Shown here: positions 34,087 to 45,234 of the stretch, in pieces | Numbering within the stretch: the first letter of the stretch is position 1 | How the letters are laid out: each line of letters begins with the position of its first letter | Source: Pararge aegeria | Lineage: Eukaryota > Arthropoda > Insecta > Lepidoptera > Nymphalidae | NCBI RefSeq assembly: GCF_905163445.1 | Contig: NC_053196.1 | Span: forward strand, 14,099,501-14,163,500 | Direction of reading: 5' to 3' | DNA length: 64,000 nucleotides | Notes under the pieces: generated by a model | Databases searched by the model: none | What the model saw: the letters and a program-made list of their open reading frames with translations, nothing else | Told to the model about the DNA's origin: nothing | Position numbers and translations under genes: made by a program

Positions 34087-34415
34087 TTCATTTAGGTCCA
34101 TGAATTACGTGAGGTGTTTTTTTTAATTTTCTGTCCCTCCCTCCCCCCCTGGTGAGATGTCGTGAGATTTAATATAACCCCCTCCCCAACCCCAAAACTC
34201 ACGTGACATTTTTCCAAATGTGGGTTTCTTACGTTAACGCATTGGATTGTTATTGTAAAAAGACCAATGGACCAAAATAGTATATTTTTTTTTTTGTTTC
34301 AATCAATAAAAAAATTGCGTGATAATTGCCGAGACCCCTCTCTCCAACGTAAGATTAGGTGAAATTTTACTCGACCCCCTTCCCCGCCCCCCCTTAAACA
34401 TATTTTATGAACGCC
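34087..34415. mobile_element. MITE-like element with C-rich interior
   Basis: The ends are roughly inverse (TCCATGAATTACGTGAGG; TATTTTATGAACGCCCC), with blocks of CCCCTCCCC and internal complementary words. A related piece lies at 47740-47885 (CATCTCACGTAATTTATGGA, TGCCC). Similar CCC-rich MITEs are common in insects. Confidence 0.5.
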
Positions 34416-34690
34416 CCATTAGCAGTTTTCGTTCGCTGGGACCAGTGAGACATAGCATCGTTTGTTCAGTCCTAACAGCCAATGCCGCTGCACCGCACTG
34501 GGTGTCGCGTGCTAATCGGTGACGAATCTGTGAAATTGGCTCGTCGCAGCCGCGCGCGCCGCAAGCCCTCGCCGCTCTACCGAACTTTACAATACACAAG
34601 CGGAGAGCGATTTTATATCCTCACGCGCATAAACATTTTAGTAGTCGTTGAGCCTTTGTGAAATTCGTCCGGTGAAGTACTGCCAAAATT
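34410..34690. other. CpG-rich block with promoter-like features
   Basis: It contains TCGCAGCCGCGCGCGCCGCA, then TTTTATATCCTCACGCGCAT. It follows the MITE-like element at 34087 and precedes an inverted LINE tail. It could be a promoter or noncoding first exon, or just an old transposon. No coding exon follows nearby. Confidence 0.3.
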
Positions 34691-35076
34691 CAAATTCAAA
34701 TTCAAATTCAAAAATGTTTTATTCATGTAGACCTTGTTACAGGCACTTATGAAGCGTTCATACATTTAACATGTTGCACATAGCTCGGAGAACCGATGGA
34801 TGTTGGGGTCTTAAGGTGCTGGAATGGGGACCCCGCACCGGTGGAAAGATGACATCAAGCGAGTCGCTGGGAGCCGCTGGAGGCAAGCGCCCCAGGACGG
34901 TGTATTGTGGAACTCCCTACAAAAGACCTATGTCCAGCAGTGGACGTCGATTGGTTGACATGATGATGATGATGACTAATGTCCGTGATGGTGATAACTG
35001 CATTCGTTAACTTAAAACTAAAGCTAAGATGGTTCCAAACGCGCCCTGGTCTAAAAAAGCCCACAAAAAACTTAGC
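34690..35076 (-). mobile_element. LINE 3' UTR, inverted and interrupted by another LINE end
   Basis: The complement of the 31264-31500 UTR begins with a TTCAAA tandem (34690-34712), runs to 34772, and resumes at about 34975-35076 (CTTAAAACTAAAGCTAAGAT, GGTTCCAAACGCGCCCTGGT). The interruption is the + strand LINE end at 34773-34972. Confidence 0.65.
34773..34972 (+). mobile_element. 3' end of a second non-LTR element, nested
   Basis: A frame with small disruptions reads DDIKRVAGSRWRQAPQD, then LWNSLQKTYVQQWTSIG and a stop near 34960, followed by a GAT tandem tail. This is the familiar C-terminus of a lepidopteran endonuclease/reverse-transcriptase LINE. The same protein tail appears in decayed form at 38775-39147. 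Confidence 0.65.
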
Positions 35077-35119
35077 CAAGTTACGTAACGTTACGTACCG
35101 TCATGATGAATTGTGCCGA

Positions 35120-35148
35120 CACATCAGTGCTGCTTTATCACTGATGTG
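35120..35148. repeat. Perfect 10-bp hairpin
   Basis: CACATCAGTG (35120-35129) and CACTGATGTG (35139-35148) surround CTGCTTTAT. Confidence 0.85.
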
Positions 35149-35649
35149 ACGTTCCATTATAGGCAATGCTACAAATTTAATGTTTTTCAAAAGCATTATC
35201 TGTAAAGAAAACACTCCTAACTCGCTCGGCTCTCATTGCTTGGACCATAACTCAGGGCTACCGCCAGCGCATTATTAAACACCTTTTATTGCATCTACCG
35301 AACCTCTACTAGCTTCAAATACAATAAACGCTGCAGCATCAGTATCTGTACGTTGCCGAACCACCCAGCTTCGAATCCTACCAATGTAATACGTGTTCTT
35401 TTTATTTGACTCGCAGCTGTTGCTTTATTTTCAATCATAAAACGCGTGCACGGAGTAATGAATGTTTTACGGTTATTTGTACCTATAAACTATTACGAGA
35501 TCGGGCCGCGGTTTTACCCGTGTGAACTGTATCCTTTATTGCCCACTAATGTAATATATGGATGGACATCTCTGGGGGTGAAGGAATGGACACATGGTTC
35601 TAGGAAGGTCACATCAACGGCCTGGTTTGTTGGGCCGGTGTAGCTTAGG

Positions 35650-35850
35650 GCATAGTCTTAAATATTTATATCGTCCAGGAGGTATACAACGGGTTCCCCG
35701 GATGTCGAACTAAGCCAACAAGAGGGGACATGCCGTGGTGGTTTGTAGTTTTGGTATACCCCCTTTAGATGGGGGAGTCCCACATAATCTCCGTCCTGCT
35801 CAAGGGTCGGAGGTAGCAATAAAACTTTTCCTCCACGCCAAAAAAAAAAA
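35650..35850 (+). repeat. Dispersed retroposon 3' end (family K)
   Basis: CATGCCGTGGTGGTTTGTAG, TTTTGGTATACCCC, GGTCGGAGGTAGCAATAAAA and an A-rich tail. A related copy lies at 48360-48530. Confidence 0.55.
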
Positions 35851-36119
35851 GTAATAATTAGGGCATAGTCTTATAACTCTGCCTAACCTAGGATAGCGGT
35901 TTTTGTTTTGTTACTAAAATTATTAATAACTATTTTGTGATTTTTTTATTATTTTGATGGATGTAATTAATTCAATGTCAATTCTTTAATTTGTATAATT
36001 ATGATTGATGACTGTATTTTCATTGTATTTCTTTCTTATGTATATTTCAATGCATGTGGGCTACGCCTGAAATAAAAACTTATTATTATTATAAATAAGA
36101 AGGTTTCCGCTTAAATATC

Positions 36120-36430
36120 GATCGATCTTCTTCTTAAAGTTATGAAAATTAAGCTCAATTTAATAAACTACTCGAAAAGCAGGAGAATCTGTATTGTGTA
36201 ATTTATAATTTCTTCAATCCTGTTACGCGGTGCGCACGTTTCGCTCCGAAACCTGAGCATCCTCAGGAGATGTTGACTTTTCAATGAATAACGGTTAAGC
36301 ATAAAAATTCGCCGAATAAGTCGCCTTTTATACCTTAAACCTTAAGGCACCTCAGAAAATTAAGCCTTATTTTCATAATTTATCATGGATTTCCGCAAAG
36401 TAACGCCTGCTTCTATCCAATATTCTTCAT
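36120..36430. repeat. Family-E repeat, rearranged
   Basis: GAAAATTAAGCTCAATTTAA, AGCAGGAGAATCTGTATTGT and CACGTTTCGCTCCGAAACCT, GAGCATCCTCAGGAGATGTT on the + strand are followed by an inverse end (TTCCGCAAAGTAACGCCTGC at 36392). Confidence 0.6.
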
Positions 36431-36722
36431 GAATTATTATCTTCCTTCGAAGGTCGGCTATCATTAAGGCAACTTGAATCTTTGATGCCGCAGCTCTCAA
36501 TAAGAAAGTGCTTTTTCTAAACCATTGGTATAGGTTCTTCAGCCAAGATGTTTCTTTTTCGTTCCACGCTCCGTTCTTCTTGGATCTTGCCCTGTATGAT
36601 GTTTCTCAGCATTTGTGCGTTCCGTTTGTATCGGTTATGGGAAGGCGAACGCGTACGTCAGTGAAACACGCCAGTCATTGGCACACTGATTAGTACAACC
36701 TATTACCGGTAGTATAGTAGTC

Positions 36723-37021
36723 AACCTATTACCGGCCCACCACAGGGCCCGGGTCGCCTCTCAGAATGACAAGGATTTAGGCCGAAGTCTCTAACACGCT
36801 GGCCAAATGCGTACTGGTAGACTTCACACGCAGTTGAACATAGAGAACTCTTAGGTAAACAGGTTTCCTTACGATGTTTTACTTCACATTCAATGCCAGT
36901 CATATTGTTTGAATTAAAACGCACGTAACTCCGAAAAGTCACTGGTGCGTACCGGGGCTAGAAGTCGGTTTCCACGGAAAAAAACCGTAACCTTACCTGC
37001 TAGGTTATCACCGCTTCGCAC
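36723..37021 (-). mobile_element. SINE-b copy, minus strand
   Basis: ACCTATTACCGGCCCACCAC, GGGCCCGGGTCGCCTCTCAG, AACACGCTGGCCAAATGCG and GCTAGGTTATCACCGCTTCG are in family order. The B-box complement is altered to GGGGCTAGAAGTCGG. Confidence 0.8.
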
Positions 37022-38051
37022 TGAAATACAGCTTTTTCGCAGCTTTGCAGGCACACAAACTTATAGATATTCTAACTTCCTATTGAAATACAACGTGCGA
37101 AAACCCCTTTTCCTTGGCCTTCTTTTTAAAGTGGGAGAGAATATAGATTATACCTGTCCACGTTGCTCCAAAACGACAAACAATCGTTATAGCCCGCCGA
37201 CTTGTCTACTAACTTTTGTTAGTGATGTTAACCGAAAGTTTGTGTGAAAGTTTTAAAGCAAGAAAGTTTTTATCATTTGGGTTTTAACAGACTTACGGAG
37301 GAGGTTCTTAATTCGGTTGTTTTTATTTTTTTAGCTTTACCGTACCACCGGCCAGCTTAAATGAAGTAATATAATGAATACATTGAACATAGACATAATT
37401 GTTCTAAAAAGAACTACCTACGAGTACTTACATTTGTGTTAACATGAGCAAATAAATGAAAGCAATATTCTCAACAACATATTTCTATGTTTTTACGTAG
37501 TGTATATGCATGTATTTTATTCTTGTTACAAAACATAAAAAACACCATACAAACCACCATTGATATAAGCACCCGAGATACTCACGACACGTGAACTTAT
37601 TACGCCTGCGTTTCAAATAAATAATTTTCATCACATTACTTCTATATTTTATTCCTAGCTGGGACACAGCACAGCAACACAGCTTAGGTAGGTACTGCTG
37701 CATAATCTATAACGTACCTAACTACTCAGCTTTATGATTGTAAGTGGGTACAGATAGTAAAGAGAGCTATGCAATTTCATTTAACTAACGACTGAGGTTT
37801 GTGCAATGATATTCTTGTTGCTCTTAGAGCTTTAATCACGCACGATTTAAAACCTGCAATCACGTAAACTGTACCGAGGACCTACTCTAGTTTCACTTTG
37901 ACTATTACTCCTAATTTCCTATCACAAATAACTACTTATATTATCTGGCGTAATAGCAGCACCGAAGAATATTATATTAGTCAATAGCGCTGAGTAAGCA
38001 ACGCTGACTTTGGATGTTTGGATGAGGGTTTGGCATCTGTCAGTCTCAGCT
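37022..38051. other. No gene; unrecognised sequence
   Basis: A 100-codon + frame (36945-37247) starts inside the SINE-b copy and matches no protein family I know. The remainder is AT-rich. Confidence 0.4.
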
Positions 38052-38083
38052 CCTAGCACTAACAAATGATTGTTAGTGCTAGG
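38052..38083. repeat. Perfect 14-bp hairpin
   Basis: Arms CCTAGCACTAACAA (38052-38065) and the complement (38070-38083) surround ATGA. It could be a factor-independent fold or a remnant of a snap-back event. Confidence 0.9.
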
Positions 38084-38136
38084 TCACATATTGATCGCAA
38101 TGGGTACCTTAATAGCACGTCTTTTTAGAACCAAAC

Positions 38137-38240
38137 GAATGAATGAATGAGTACACTTTTATTGTACATCACAATGATAATTTTGCAAATATAACCGTGC
38201 GATAACTAAAAAGGATACAATTTGACGCTACGCTTGCTTT
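38137..38240 (-). repeat. LINE 3' tail with ATTC tandem, minus strand
   Basis: GAATGAATGAATGAGTACAC, TTTTATTGTACATCACA and ACAATTTGACGCTACG match the copies at 19040 and 20812. Confidence 0.55.
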
Positions 38241-38774
38241 AAATATCAATGGCGCTGCATTATTATGAAAATTTTTAAATACGCATATGCCGGAAAACAT
38301 TTCGCGACAACGTCTCGTGCCCAAAACAAGCTCGGCTACCACATTCGTGCCCAACTTGGGCACTGCCGGTGAGCTTCTGCGAAATCCATTTAATTGTGCC
38401 CGTAACAATTAAGTTAATTATCAATAAATGGACATTTCGGAGCGATTCCCTGAAAATTGCGCTTTAAATTATTTCTTTTCAAAAATAATAATTATATAGC
38501 AAGCTAGCTAGTAGAAGCTTTCGCTTGGTTGTTGGATCAAGGGTCGTATACAGAAGGCAGTCATTCTTGAAACGGCACGTATGTGAGGAGGTTCCTTACT
38601 CTGGAGCCCTGACCGCCGTTTGCTTGGGTACTCATAAGCCCCGCAAGCGGAAGAGGGTTTTTTTTATAAAATTTTTGTTTTTCTTTTATAATTCACACTG
38701 TTAAAAATAAACGATAGAAGATAAAAATAAAAATAGTAATAATATGACGACAAAATTTATCGAACAGTACGTGT

Positions 38775-39147
38775 GCTAGTGATGACCTTTGAATCTGAAA
38801 AGTGGTTGCATAGTATGGACCTCATAAGAAGGCTCAGAGTCACTCAGCGGGCGATGGAAAGAGTAATGTTACGAGTATTTCCACGTGATCAAATCAGAAA
38901 CTAGGAGATCCGTAGAAGACCTACTTTAGTAGCTGCTGAAGTAACAATGGGCTAAAGCATAGGAGAACTGATAGACCTTGAGGCCTCAAGGCTTTGGAAT
39001 GGCGACCCCGCACAGGTAAACGCAGCATTGGTCGACCACCAAAAGGTCAGGACAGCCGACATCAAACGAGTCTCTGGGAGCCGCTGGAAACAAGCGGCCG
39101 TGGATTGTAGACGTCTATGTCCAGCTGTGGACGTCAATCGGTTGAAG
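38775..39147 (+). pseudogene. LINE ORF2 C-terminal pseudogene
   Basis: Broken frames contain LRVTQRAMERVML, then sequence for SIGRPPKGQ, DIKRVSGSRWKQAA and an SSCGRQSVEAM-like tail. Several stops and frameshifts are present. It is the same family as the nested end at 34773. Confidence 0.6.
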
Positions 39148-39199
39148 CGATGAATGTATAATTCAATAATAATGTATAATTCAATAGTAAATATACACT

Positions 39200-39480
39200 T
39201 AACAATTATTCATTGTAAAGTCAACATCCTCTAAGGATGCTCCGGTTTCGGAGCGAAACGTGCGTACATTGCCGGAGATCTGTTTGGTGTAGAGTATAAG
39301 GATTAAAAAAAATATAAAAAACACCATACAGACTCTCCGGCTTTTCGCGGAGTATAGTAAATTAAGCTTAATTTTCATAATATAGCGGATATGGATATGT
39401 AAATGACTTAATTATGTTTACTATTATGAAAGTGTCTATATTTTCGCAAAGTAACGCCTGCTTCTATCCAATACCGCTCA
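39200..39480 (-). repeat. Family-E repeat, minus strand
   Basis: ATTGTAAAGTCAACATCCTC, TAAGGATGCTCCGGTTTCGG, AGCGAAACGTGCG, CCGGCTTTTCGCGGAGTATA and GCAAAGTAACGCCTGCTTCT are in inverse order. Confidence 0.65.
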
Positions 39481-40059
39481 CACACACATCCGCTGTCTAA
39501 TCGGTCCAGAAGAAATAGTTTGAACATTAAGTAAATCATTAAGTTACTATCCCACTGACATTCCGGCATAAAAATAAATAGACTGATGGAGGCAAGGTCA
39601 TAGGTTACGAAAACATTTACCAATATTGTTTTACATCTGAGTTACACTAAATTAAACTTAATGACTCTCGAAATAAAGACTAACAACAGAAGGAAACTTT
39701 CAATAAATAAAGCGAATGTTAGCGACAATAAAAAAGTCAAAGTTAACAAGTTTGTCACAAAAAAGATAATTTAATCTAATTTCAACCGTATGTCTGAGAA
39801 ATATTTGCCTATACAATGTGACACACAAGCGTCGCCCCTTACCATGAAACAGAACTTTACCAAAGTACAAGACCACTCGGTCGCAAATGCAGAGACTAAA
39901 TCAAGACAGTTTTAAACTACAGCTTCCTCCTGACTTCCTAAGAGGACACGTTCAAACTTTTTTGCATTTTTTATTTACACCCAAAATACTTTGATTGGAT
40001 TGTGTGTGTTAAGGTCCGTAAAATGTAGTGTAGAGACCATTTCTAATGGATTTGTAACA
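39481..40059. other. No gene; AT-rich sequence
   Basis: Only short frames, and no recognised repeat until the family-J piece at 40060. Confidence 0.4.
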
Positions 40060-40205
40060 AAAAATAATGTGCCTGTTACAACACAAACTACCTCGGCTTT
40101 CAAATCGGTACACAGCATTGCAACAATGCAGAAATAAACATGGCGGTAGTACTTTTCTGGACGAGCTCTCAGGGGTCACAAAAGTTTCAGGTAGGTCTAG
40201 TATAA
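40060..40205 (-). repeat. Family-J repeat, minus strand
   Basis: CAGCATTGCAACAATGCAGA, AATAAACATGGCGGTAGTAC and GGACGAGCTCTCAGGGGTCA. Confidence 0.5.
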
Positions 40206-40214
40206 AAATATATA

Positions 40215-40350
40215 GGTCTAGTAAAGTAAGGTTGGCTGGCAGAGATCGCTATTAAGCGATAAGGCCACCTATCGTTTTCTACTTCCATCTTTCTATATAA
40301 ATTCTTTTTTTATTTCCCTAAATTTATAGTGGTGAACAAATAAAGAGTAA
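40215..40350 (+). repeat. LINE 3' UTR remnant
   Basis: GGTTGGCTGGCAGAGATCGC, TATTAAGCGATAAGGCCACC and GGTGAACAAATAAAGAGT match the 3' UTR at 42690. The GATCGCT..AGCGAT arms form a small conserved stem-loop. Confidence 0.65.
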
Positions 40351-40569
40351 AATGAATGAATAAAAACAATAATAAGAACACAACGCCACAAAGGTAGACC
40401 AAATAACTATTGGGCTGTAAAGTGTTATTTCAACTATTTTTATGTAAGAAACAGAAATGTTGAAAAAAAAATAGGAAAACGGTTGACATAAAAAATGGCC
40501 ATCCCTACAACTTCCCGCTAATTTCATCTTCGAGCTCGAAAGTCTGATAGAAGTTTCATAAAACTATTT

Positions 40570-41035
40570 TTTTTATTCTCTAATTGCTATAACTTTTGAA
40601 CAAATCATCCGATTTTCACGTGGTTGGCGGCATTCGACGCAGCTTATCGAGTGCTATGAAGAATTCCAGGTCAAAAATCAATCAGACAAAAATTTTCCAA
40701 ATTATTCTAAAAAAAAACACTTTTTTAGTAATTTTTCGTTTTCGATATTATTCGAACGGATCAACCAATTTTGACCGGACCGGCGGCGATCGAGGGGTTT
40801 TATCTAGCTTAAGAGCTGATTAGTTTTTGGGATCGTTCGGTAGAGCCGTTTAAAAGTTATTCTAAAAAAACTGTTTTTCAAAATTTAAATTTTTGAGATT
40901 TCTCAGATTCTATCGGTCCGAATCGATCTAGAAATTGTAGAAAATCTAAGTTTAGTGCAACCCTTTCGAATGCTGCCAATCGCGATCCAATCGATCAAGC
41001 CGTTCAAAAGTTATGAGAGGTTTACATACATGCAT

Positions 41036-41106
<71 letters not shown>

Positions 41107-41260
41107 CACATACATACATACATACATACATACATACATACATACATACATACATACAGACATGATGACACCATCGCGAGAATAGTCAGGAAAGCTTTCT
41201 GGAACCTTAAAACGTCGATATCAAAAGGTACATAGTCAAATTGGTCTCCACTCAGCATAT
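40570..41260 (+). repeat. Dispersed repeat containing CA and CATA microsatellites
   Basis: Recurrent words such as ATAACTTTTGAACAAATCAT, GAGCCGTTTAAAAGTTATTC and GCCGTTCAAAAGTTATGAGA lead into a CA run (41038-41110) and a CATA run (41109-41157), then GACATGATGACACCATCGCG. The AAAAGTTAT word repeats within it, suggesting internal duplication. Reading frames over the microsatellite are artefacts. Confidence 0.55.
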
Positions 41261-42249
41261 ACTACGCCTTTAGAGGGACCTCAGCCACAGAGCTGGTCTC
41301 TGTGGAAGACGTGTTTACTTTTAGGCGCGTTTCTTATTGTTACGATACAACCGTGCCCCAATAAATTGTAACATGTACACATTTTGTCGAGTCTGAGGCG
41401 AAGGAACACACATGCGCGGCCGTCTGCGAGTCGTTAGTCATTTTTTATCTGTTCGCTCCTTCGCAGTCACAAATATGTGTCAACAATGCACGCAGATGGC
41501 TTAGAATGAGGACTATCGATTCTCAAATTTATTACTATTTATTATAATTAATGGCTATGTTCCTTGTAAAAAAGGGGAACAAGCAAGTAAAAATTTACAA
41601 AAAGTTTTACCTAGAATAATTAAATAGTTCAAACAAACTAAAAAAATACGCTTGGTATAAAAAAACTAAACTAATTTCTTTCTTTTAGTTTATTCATAAT
41701 AGCGATTTTTTTTAGTTTTTCTTGATCTATTATTTTTATTAGAGCAAAATTAATCGGTAACCCATCCACCATTAAAGAGATAAAATATTTTTTTTTTATT
41801 CAGTGTGCCCGTCTCTCGAAATGCAAGTTCTAATTATTATTTAAAACAGGCCATTAAAAAGTAATAGCTAACGCCCTCTACCATCTAGTTGCTTAATGTT
41901 TTCTGTGGAATTTGTTAGGTACGCGAACGCCATAGGTTTTTTTACATTTGGGTCTAGATGGCGCTGTAGTAATTAGTAAAAAATCTTATTTTTTATAGTG
42001 AAAATTGGAATAATCTTTTCAGATTAGTGTATTGTCATCGGTCCTCGATATGTCTACAAAGTTTGAAAGAAATCTGACCGTTTAAAGTGGGTCAAAATCG
42101 CGCCCGACGAAGTCGGTTGCAAACAAACATACTTCTAATAATTCTGAAATTATTATCATCATAAATAGCCTAGGTATAACAGTTCGATGCTGGACTAAAG
42201 CCTCTCCCAACTTGAGGATTGCAGAGGAAGCTGTTGCCCTTTCTCCGTT
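41261..42249. other. No gene; probably old repeats
   Basis: CGAGTCTGAGGCGAAGGAAC and CGCTCCTTCGCAGTCACAAA near 41390-41470 are weakly inverse to each other. The rest is AT-rich and unrecognised. Confidence 0.35.
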
Positions 42250-42930
42250 TTTACAATTTCTATAGTATTGGATACTAGCAGGCTTTACTTTGCGGAAATC
42301 CATGATATATTATGAAAATTAAGCTTAATTTGCTATACTCGAAAAAGCAAGAGAATCTGTATGGTTACCTTAATACTACTATTGAATTGTGGAATGCACT
42401 CCCGTTGAACATAAGACAGTCGAAGTCATTGGGCATATTTAAAAAAGCTGATAAGGCTCATTATCTCGCTCAGTAAAAACGACTATTATTATTTATTTAT
42501 CTACTCAAACTCATATTTAAGTATTTATGGTATAATAAGATATGTATTAGTGTATTTATTTTTTATATTTTACAATTGTATTTTTTATTTGTGTAGTCTG
42601 GTTTATGTATTAGTATGTAGATATCCGTATGTATGTACTAAATAGTGTACCCGACCTATTTGTTTTCTTTTTAGTTTTCCTAATCCTAAGGTTGCATGGC
42701 AGAGATCGCTACTTAGTGATAAGGCCGCCTTTTGTATGCTGCTTCATTCTTTTTTTTGTCTCGTTTTTCTGAGTGGTGTACAAATAAAGAGTATAAATAA
42801 ATAAATAACTTATAATTTCTTCAATCCTTATACTCCACACCAAACAGATCTTCAACAATGTACCCTCTACGCACGTTTCGCTCCAAAACCGGAGCATCAT
42901 CAGGATATGTTGCGGTTTAAGAAATTTCAT
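42250..42930 (+). repeat. Family-E repeat split by a LINE end
   Basis: GGCTTTACTTTGCGGAAATC to AGAATCTGTATGG (42363), then after the LINE end TTATAATTTCTTCAATCCTT, ACGCACGTTTCGCTCCAAAA and GGAGCATCATCAGGATATGT. Confidence 0.7.
42364..42805 (+). mobile_element. LINE 3' end inserted in a family-E repeat
   Basis: The frame LNTTIELWNALPLNIRQSKS, then LGIFKKADKAHYLAQ and a stop at 42475-42477, is an RT C-terminus. The 3' UTR has GCAGAGATCGCTACTTAGTG followed by ATAAGGCCGCC, GTGGTGTACAAATAAAGAGT and an ATAA tandem tail. The flanking repeat continues on both sides (to 42363 and from 42806), so the insertion is recent relative to its host repeat. Confidence 0.75.
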
Positions 42931-43229
42931 AAGAAGAGTATTCACTTACATGAAAACTTAAGCTATTACATTATAAGGTTTGCTGAGATTGTAAGTTAGA
43001 GCGTGCTACATAAAAAATAGACCTAATTCAACATGCCAAAAACAATTAATTTACATGCAGCTATCCGTTAAAACTTTTAACTTAAAAGTATACAAAAATA
43101 TGAGGGTAGTATGGTACCATTGTAACAAAAACCCACTAACGCTAGGCATATCTACGTCATGAAGTGGATATTACATAGATGTAGAGTGACAAGATGTGCC
43201 TCAGTTAGTAGATAGGAGAAATAGTTATT

Positions 43230-43860
43230 ATTTTTCATTTAATAGGTGGGCCTTTAATAGTTTTTTGAAATTGTAGAAACTTTTACTTTCTTTTATACAC
43301 TTAGGGAGTTTATTGTATAATTGGGCACTTTCAAATGTTATATTTTTTTTATCGTAGTTAGTTCTTGGTGGGCGTAGTATTATACATATTATTTGCACTT
43401 CTTAACTGTCTCAATTGCGGGAATTTATTTTTAATAGTAAAAGTTGTATTTGTGTGTATGTCTTTTGTTAAAATTTTTCGAATTAAAATGCATGTGTAAT
43501 ATTTGTATGTACTTGAAATATTCATCAATTTTGTTTCTTGATATAGTTTTACTGTTGGTGTAAGAAAATCATATTTAAATAATATTTTTACTAATTTATT
43601 TTGAGCTGTTTGTAAAAGTTTTATATTGGTGTTGGCTGCTGAGCCCCAGATTTGAATAAGGTAGTCGATATGTGGCTTAACTAGTGAGTTGTATATTATG
43701 TATCGGACTTTTTGTGGTAGGCAACGTACTATGCTTCGTAAGGCTCCAGTAAGAGTAATTATTTTCGATTTAATTTTTCTTATGTGTGGTTTCCATGTAA
43801 GTTTGCTGTCTAAGATGAGGCCCAAGTATTCTTCACAGTCTGATCTAGGATATGTTGACT
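43230..43860 (-). pseudogene. LINE reverse-transcriptase fragment, minus strand
   Basis: A 155-codon minus frame (43358-43825) reads MGLILDSKLTWKPHIRKIKS, then SLVKPHIDYLIQIWGSAANT and LLQTAQNKLVKILFKYDF. This is RT thumb and C-terminal region. After a frameshift near 43358 it continues FESAQLYNKLPKCIKES and FKKLLKAHLLN down to about 43240. The catalytic domain is missing. Confidence 0.75.
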
Positions 43861-43869
43861 TTACAATTA

Positions 43870-43950
43870 CGTCTTAACAAGCATTCATTGTACAGTCAAT
43901 ATCTCCTGAGGATGCTCCCGTTTCTGAGCGAAACGAGGCTAGCTAAATTT
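43870..43950 (-). repeat. Family-E repeat end, minus strand
   Basis: AAGCATTCATTGTACAGTCA, ATATCTCCTGAGGATGCTCC and TTTCTGAGCGAAACGAGGCT. It adjoins the minus-strand LINE fragment at 43230-43860. Confidence 0.55.
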
Positions 43951-43989
43951 GATGTCAACTGACAACCAGAATCGCGCTGCTGATCTACA

Positions 43990-44210
43990 GATTGATGGAA
44001 TGACTGTATCTTGGAGGCCGAGTGGAAGAGTCCTAGGATGTCTTCGAATCCCACAACTGGAGAATGTTTGGGTGATTAAAATGAATGTTTTTATGCGTGT
44101 TTATCTGTATATTATATAAATTTCTGTATTTTCATAAAAATCTTCCATCAATCATCTTAGTACCCATATCATAAGCTACGCTTACTTTAGGGCTAGATGT
44201 CTTAATAAAT
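43990..44210 (+). mobile_element. SINE-a copy, decayed head
   Basis: From TCGAATCCCACAACTGGAGA through CATCTTAGTACCCATATCAT to CTACGCTTACTTTAGGGCTA. The A-box half is not recognisable. Confidence 0.65.
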
Positions 44211-44269
44211 TTATCTAACTACAGTTATTGTTCTTGAAAACCAAAATCATAAATGATAGATAAATGAAA

Positions 44270-44640
44270 CTATATTTTTTGTATATAGAACTACCGGTCC
44301 ATCGCGACTTCGTCCGAAAATAAGTCAACCTTAAAAGATAGACATGCTGTCGCGGACCATTTTTTAGGACTTTTAAAGGGAAACAACGTTTTCCTACATG
44401 ATTATATCGAATCTTTGACCATTTACGCAGCGGAAGCTCTCAAAAGGAAAAACCCCCGATTTTCAAACATTCTTCATTGTTGCTATGCTCCTATTAGTCT
44501 TAGCGTGATGATATTTACCTATAGCCTTCCTCAAATAAGCTATCCAACATTGCAAGAATTTCCTGAGTTTCAAAAGAAGAAGCAATTCCTGAGTTCATCG
44601 CGACAAACAAGACGAAGGCGAAACTATGCCCGTGTCGGCC
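44270..44640 (+). repeat. Dispersed lepidopteran repeat, unclassified
   Basis: CATGCTGTCGCGGACCATTT, TTTAGGACTTTTAAAGGG, TTTACGCAGCGGAAGCTCTC and CTTCCTCAAATAAGCTATCC. I recognise this as a high-copy sequence in Lepidoptera. The short frame 44415-44666 matches no protein I know. Confidence 0.4.
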
Positions 44641-45049
44641 GTTTTATCTTCAATAGGGGTAATTAGGGTTGTCATAAGTAAACACTTAGAATTTTATAAA
44701 TTCGTTTGTATGGAAAAATAAATATGTTTCTTTTGATTTAATATTTTTACAGGGCGATTCCTTATCAAATATACTTATGCATCCTTCACTATTATTTCGT
44801 AATTATGTTACAAGATGTATAAGAAGTCTAAGATAACGAAGTTGATGGATAACTTCGTAATAATGAAGATAGCTAAACAGCATTACACGAAATTACGTAA
44901 AAAGATACAACGAATGTCAACGTCTCCGCCACCTGATACGTTTTTAACATTTTAGGTACAGGTGGGCCAGGGGGTCGCGAAATGCCGATGTGGCATGTTC
45001 CACTACGATCCAAATAGGTCCGTGAAATCCATAGATAAAAAATATGATA

Positions 45050-45225
45050 TCTATGGTAGGCTATCATCATTATTATATATTATTTATGTATTAGTATGTT
45101 TTTCTCTTTTTTTTCTAATTCTAAGGTTGCTTGGCAGATATCGCTTTTAAGCGATAAGGGCACCTTTTTGTATTTTACTTCTTGTAACAGATTTCCTTTT
45201 TTTTTGTTTTTGTATATATCCTAAT
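45050..45225 (+). repeat. LINE 3' UTR remnant
   Basis: TTCTAAGGTTGCTTGGCAGA, TATCGCTTTTAAGCGATAAG and GGCACC continue the 3' UTR family also seen at 3085, 40215, 42690 and 59508. The upstream TATGTATTAGTATG also matches 42604-42618. Confidence 0.6.
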
Positions 45226-45234
45226 TATATCATC

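Noticed and set aside
36945..37247. 100-codon + strand frame
   Set aside because: The frame begins inside a minus-strand SINE-b head and shows no known domain. Chance is the simplest explanation.
40952..41258. Overlapping frames rich in Cys-Val or Thr-His
   Set aside because: These are translations of the CA and CATA microsatellite, not proteins.
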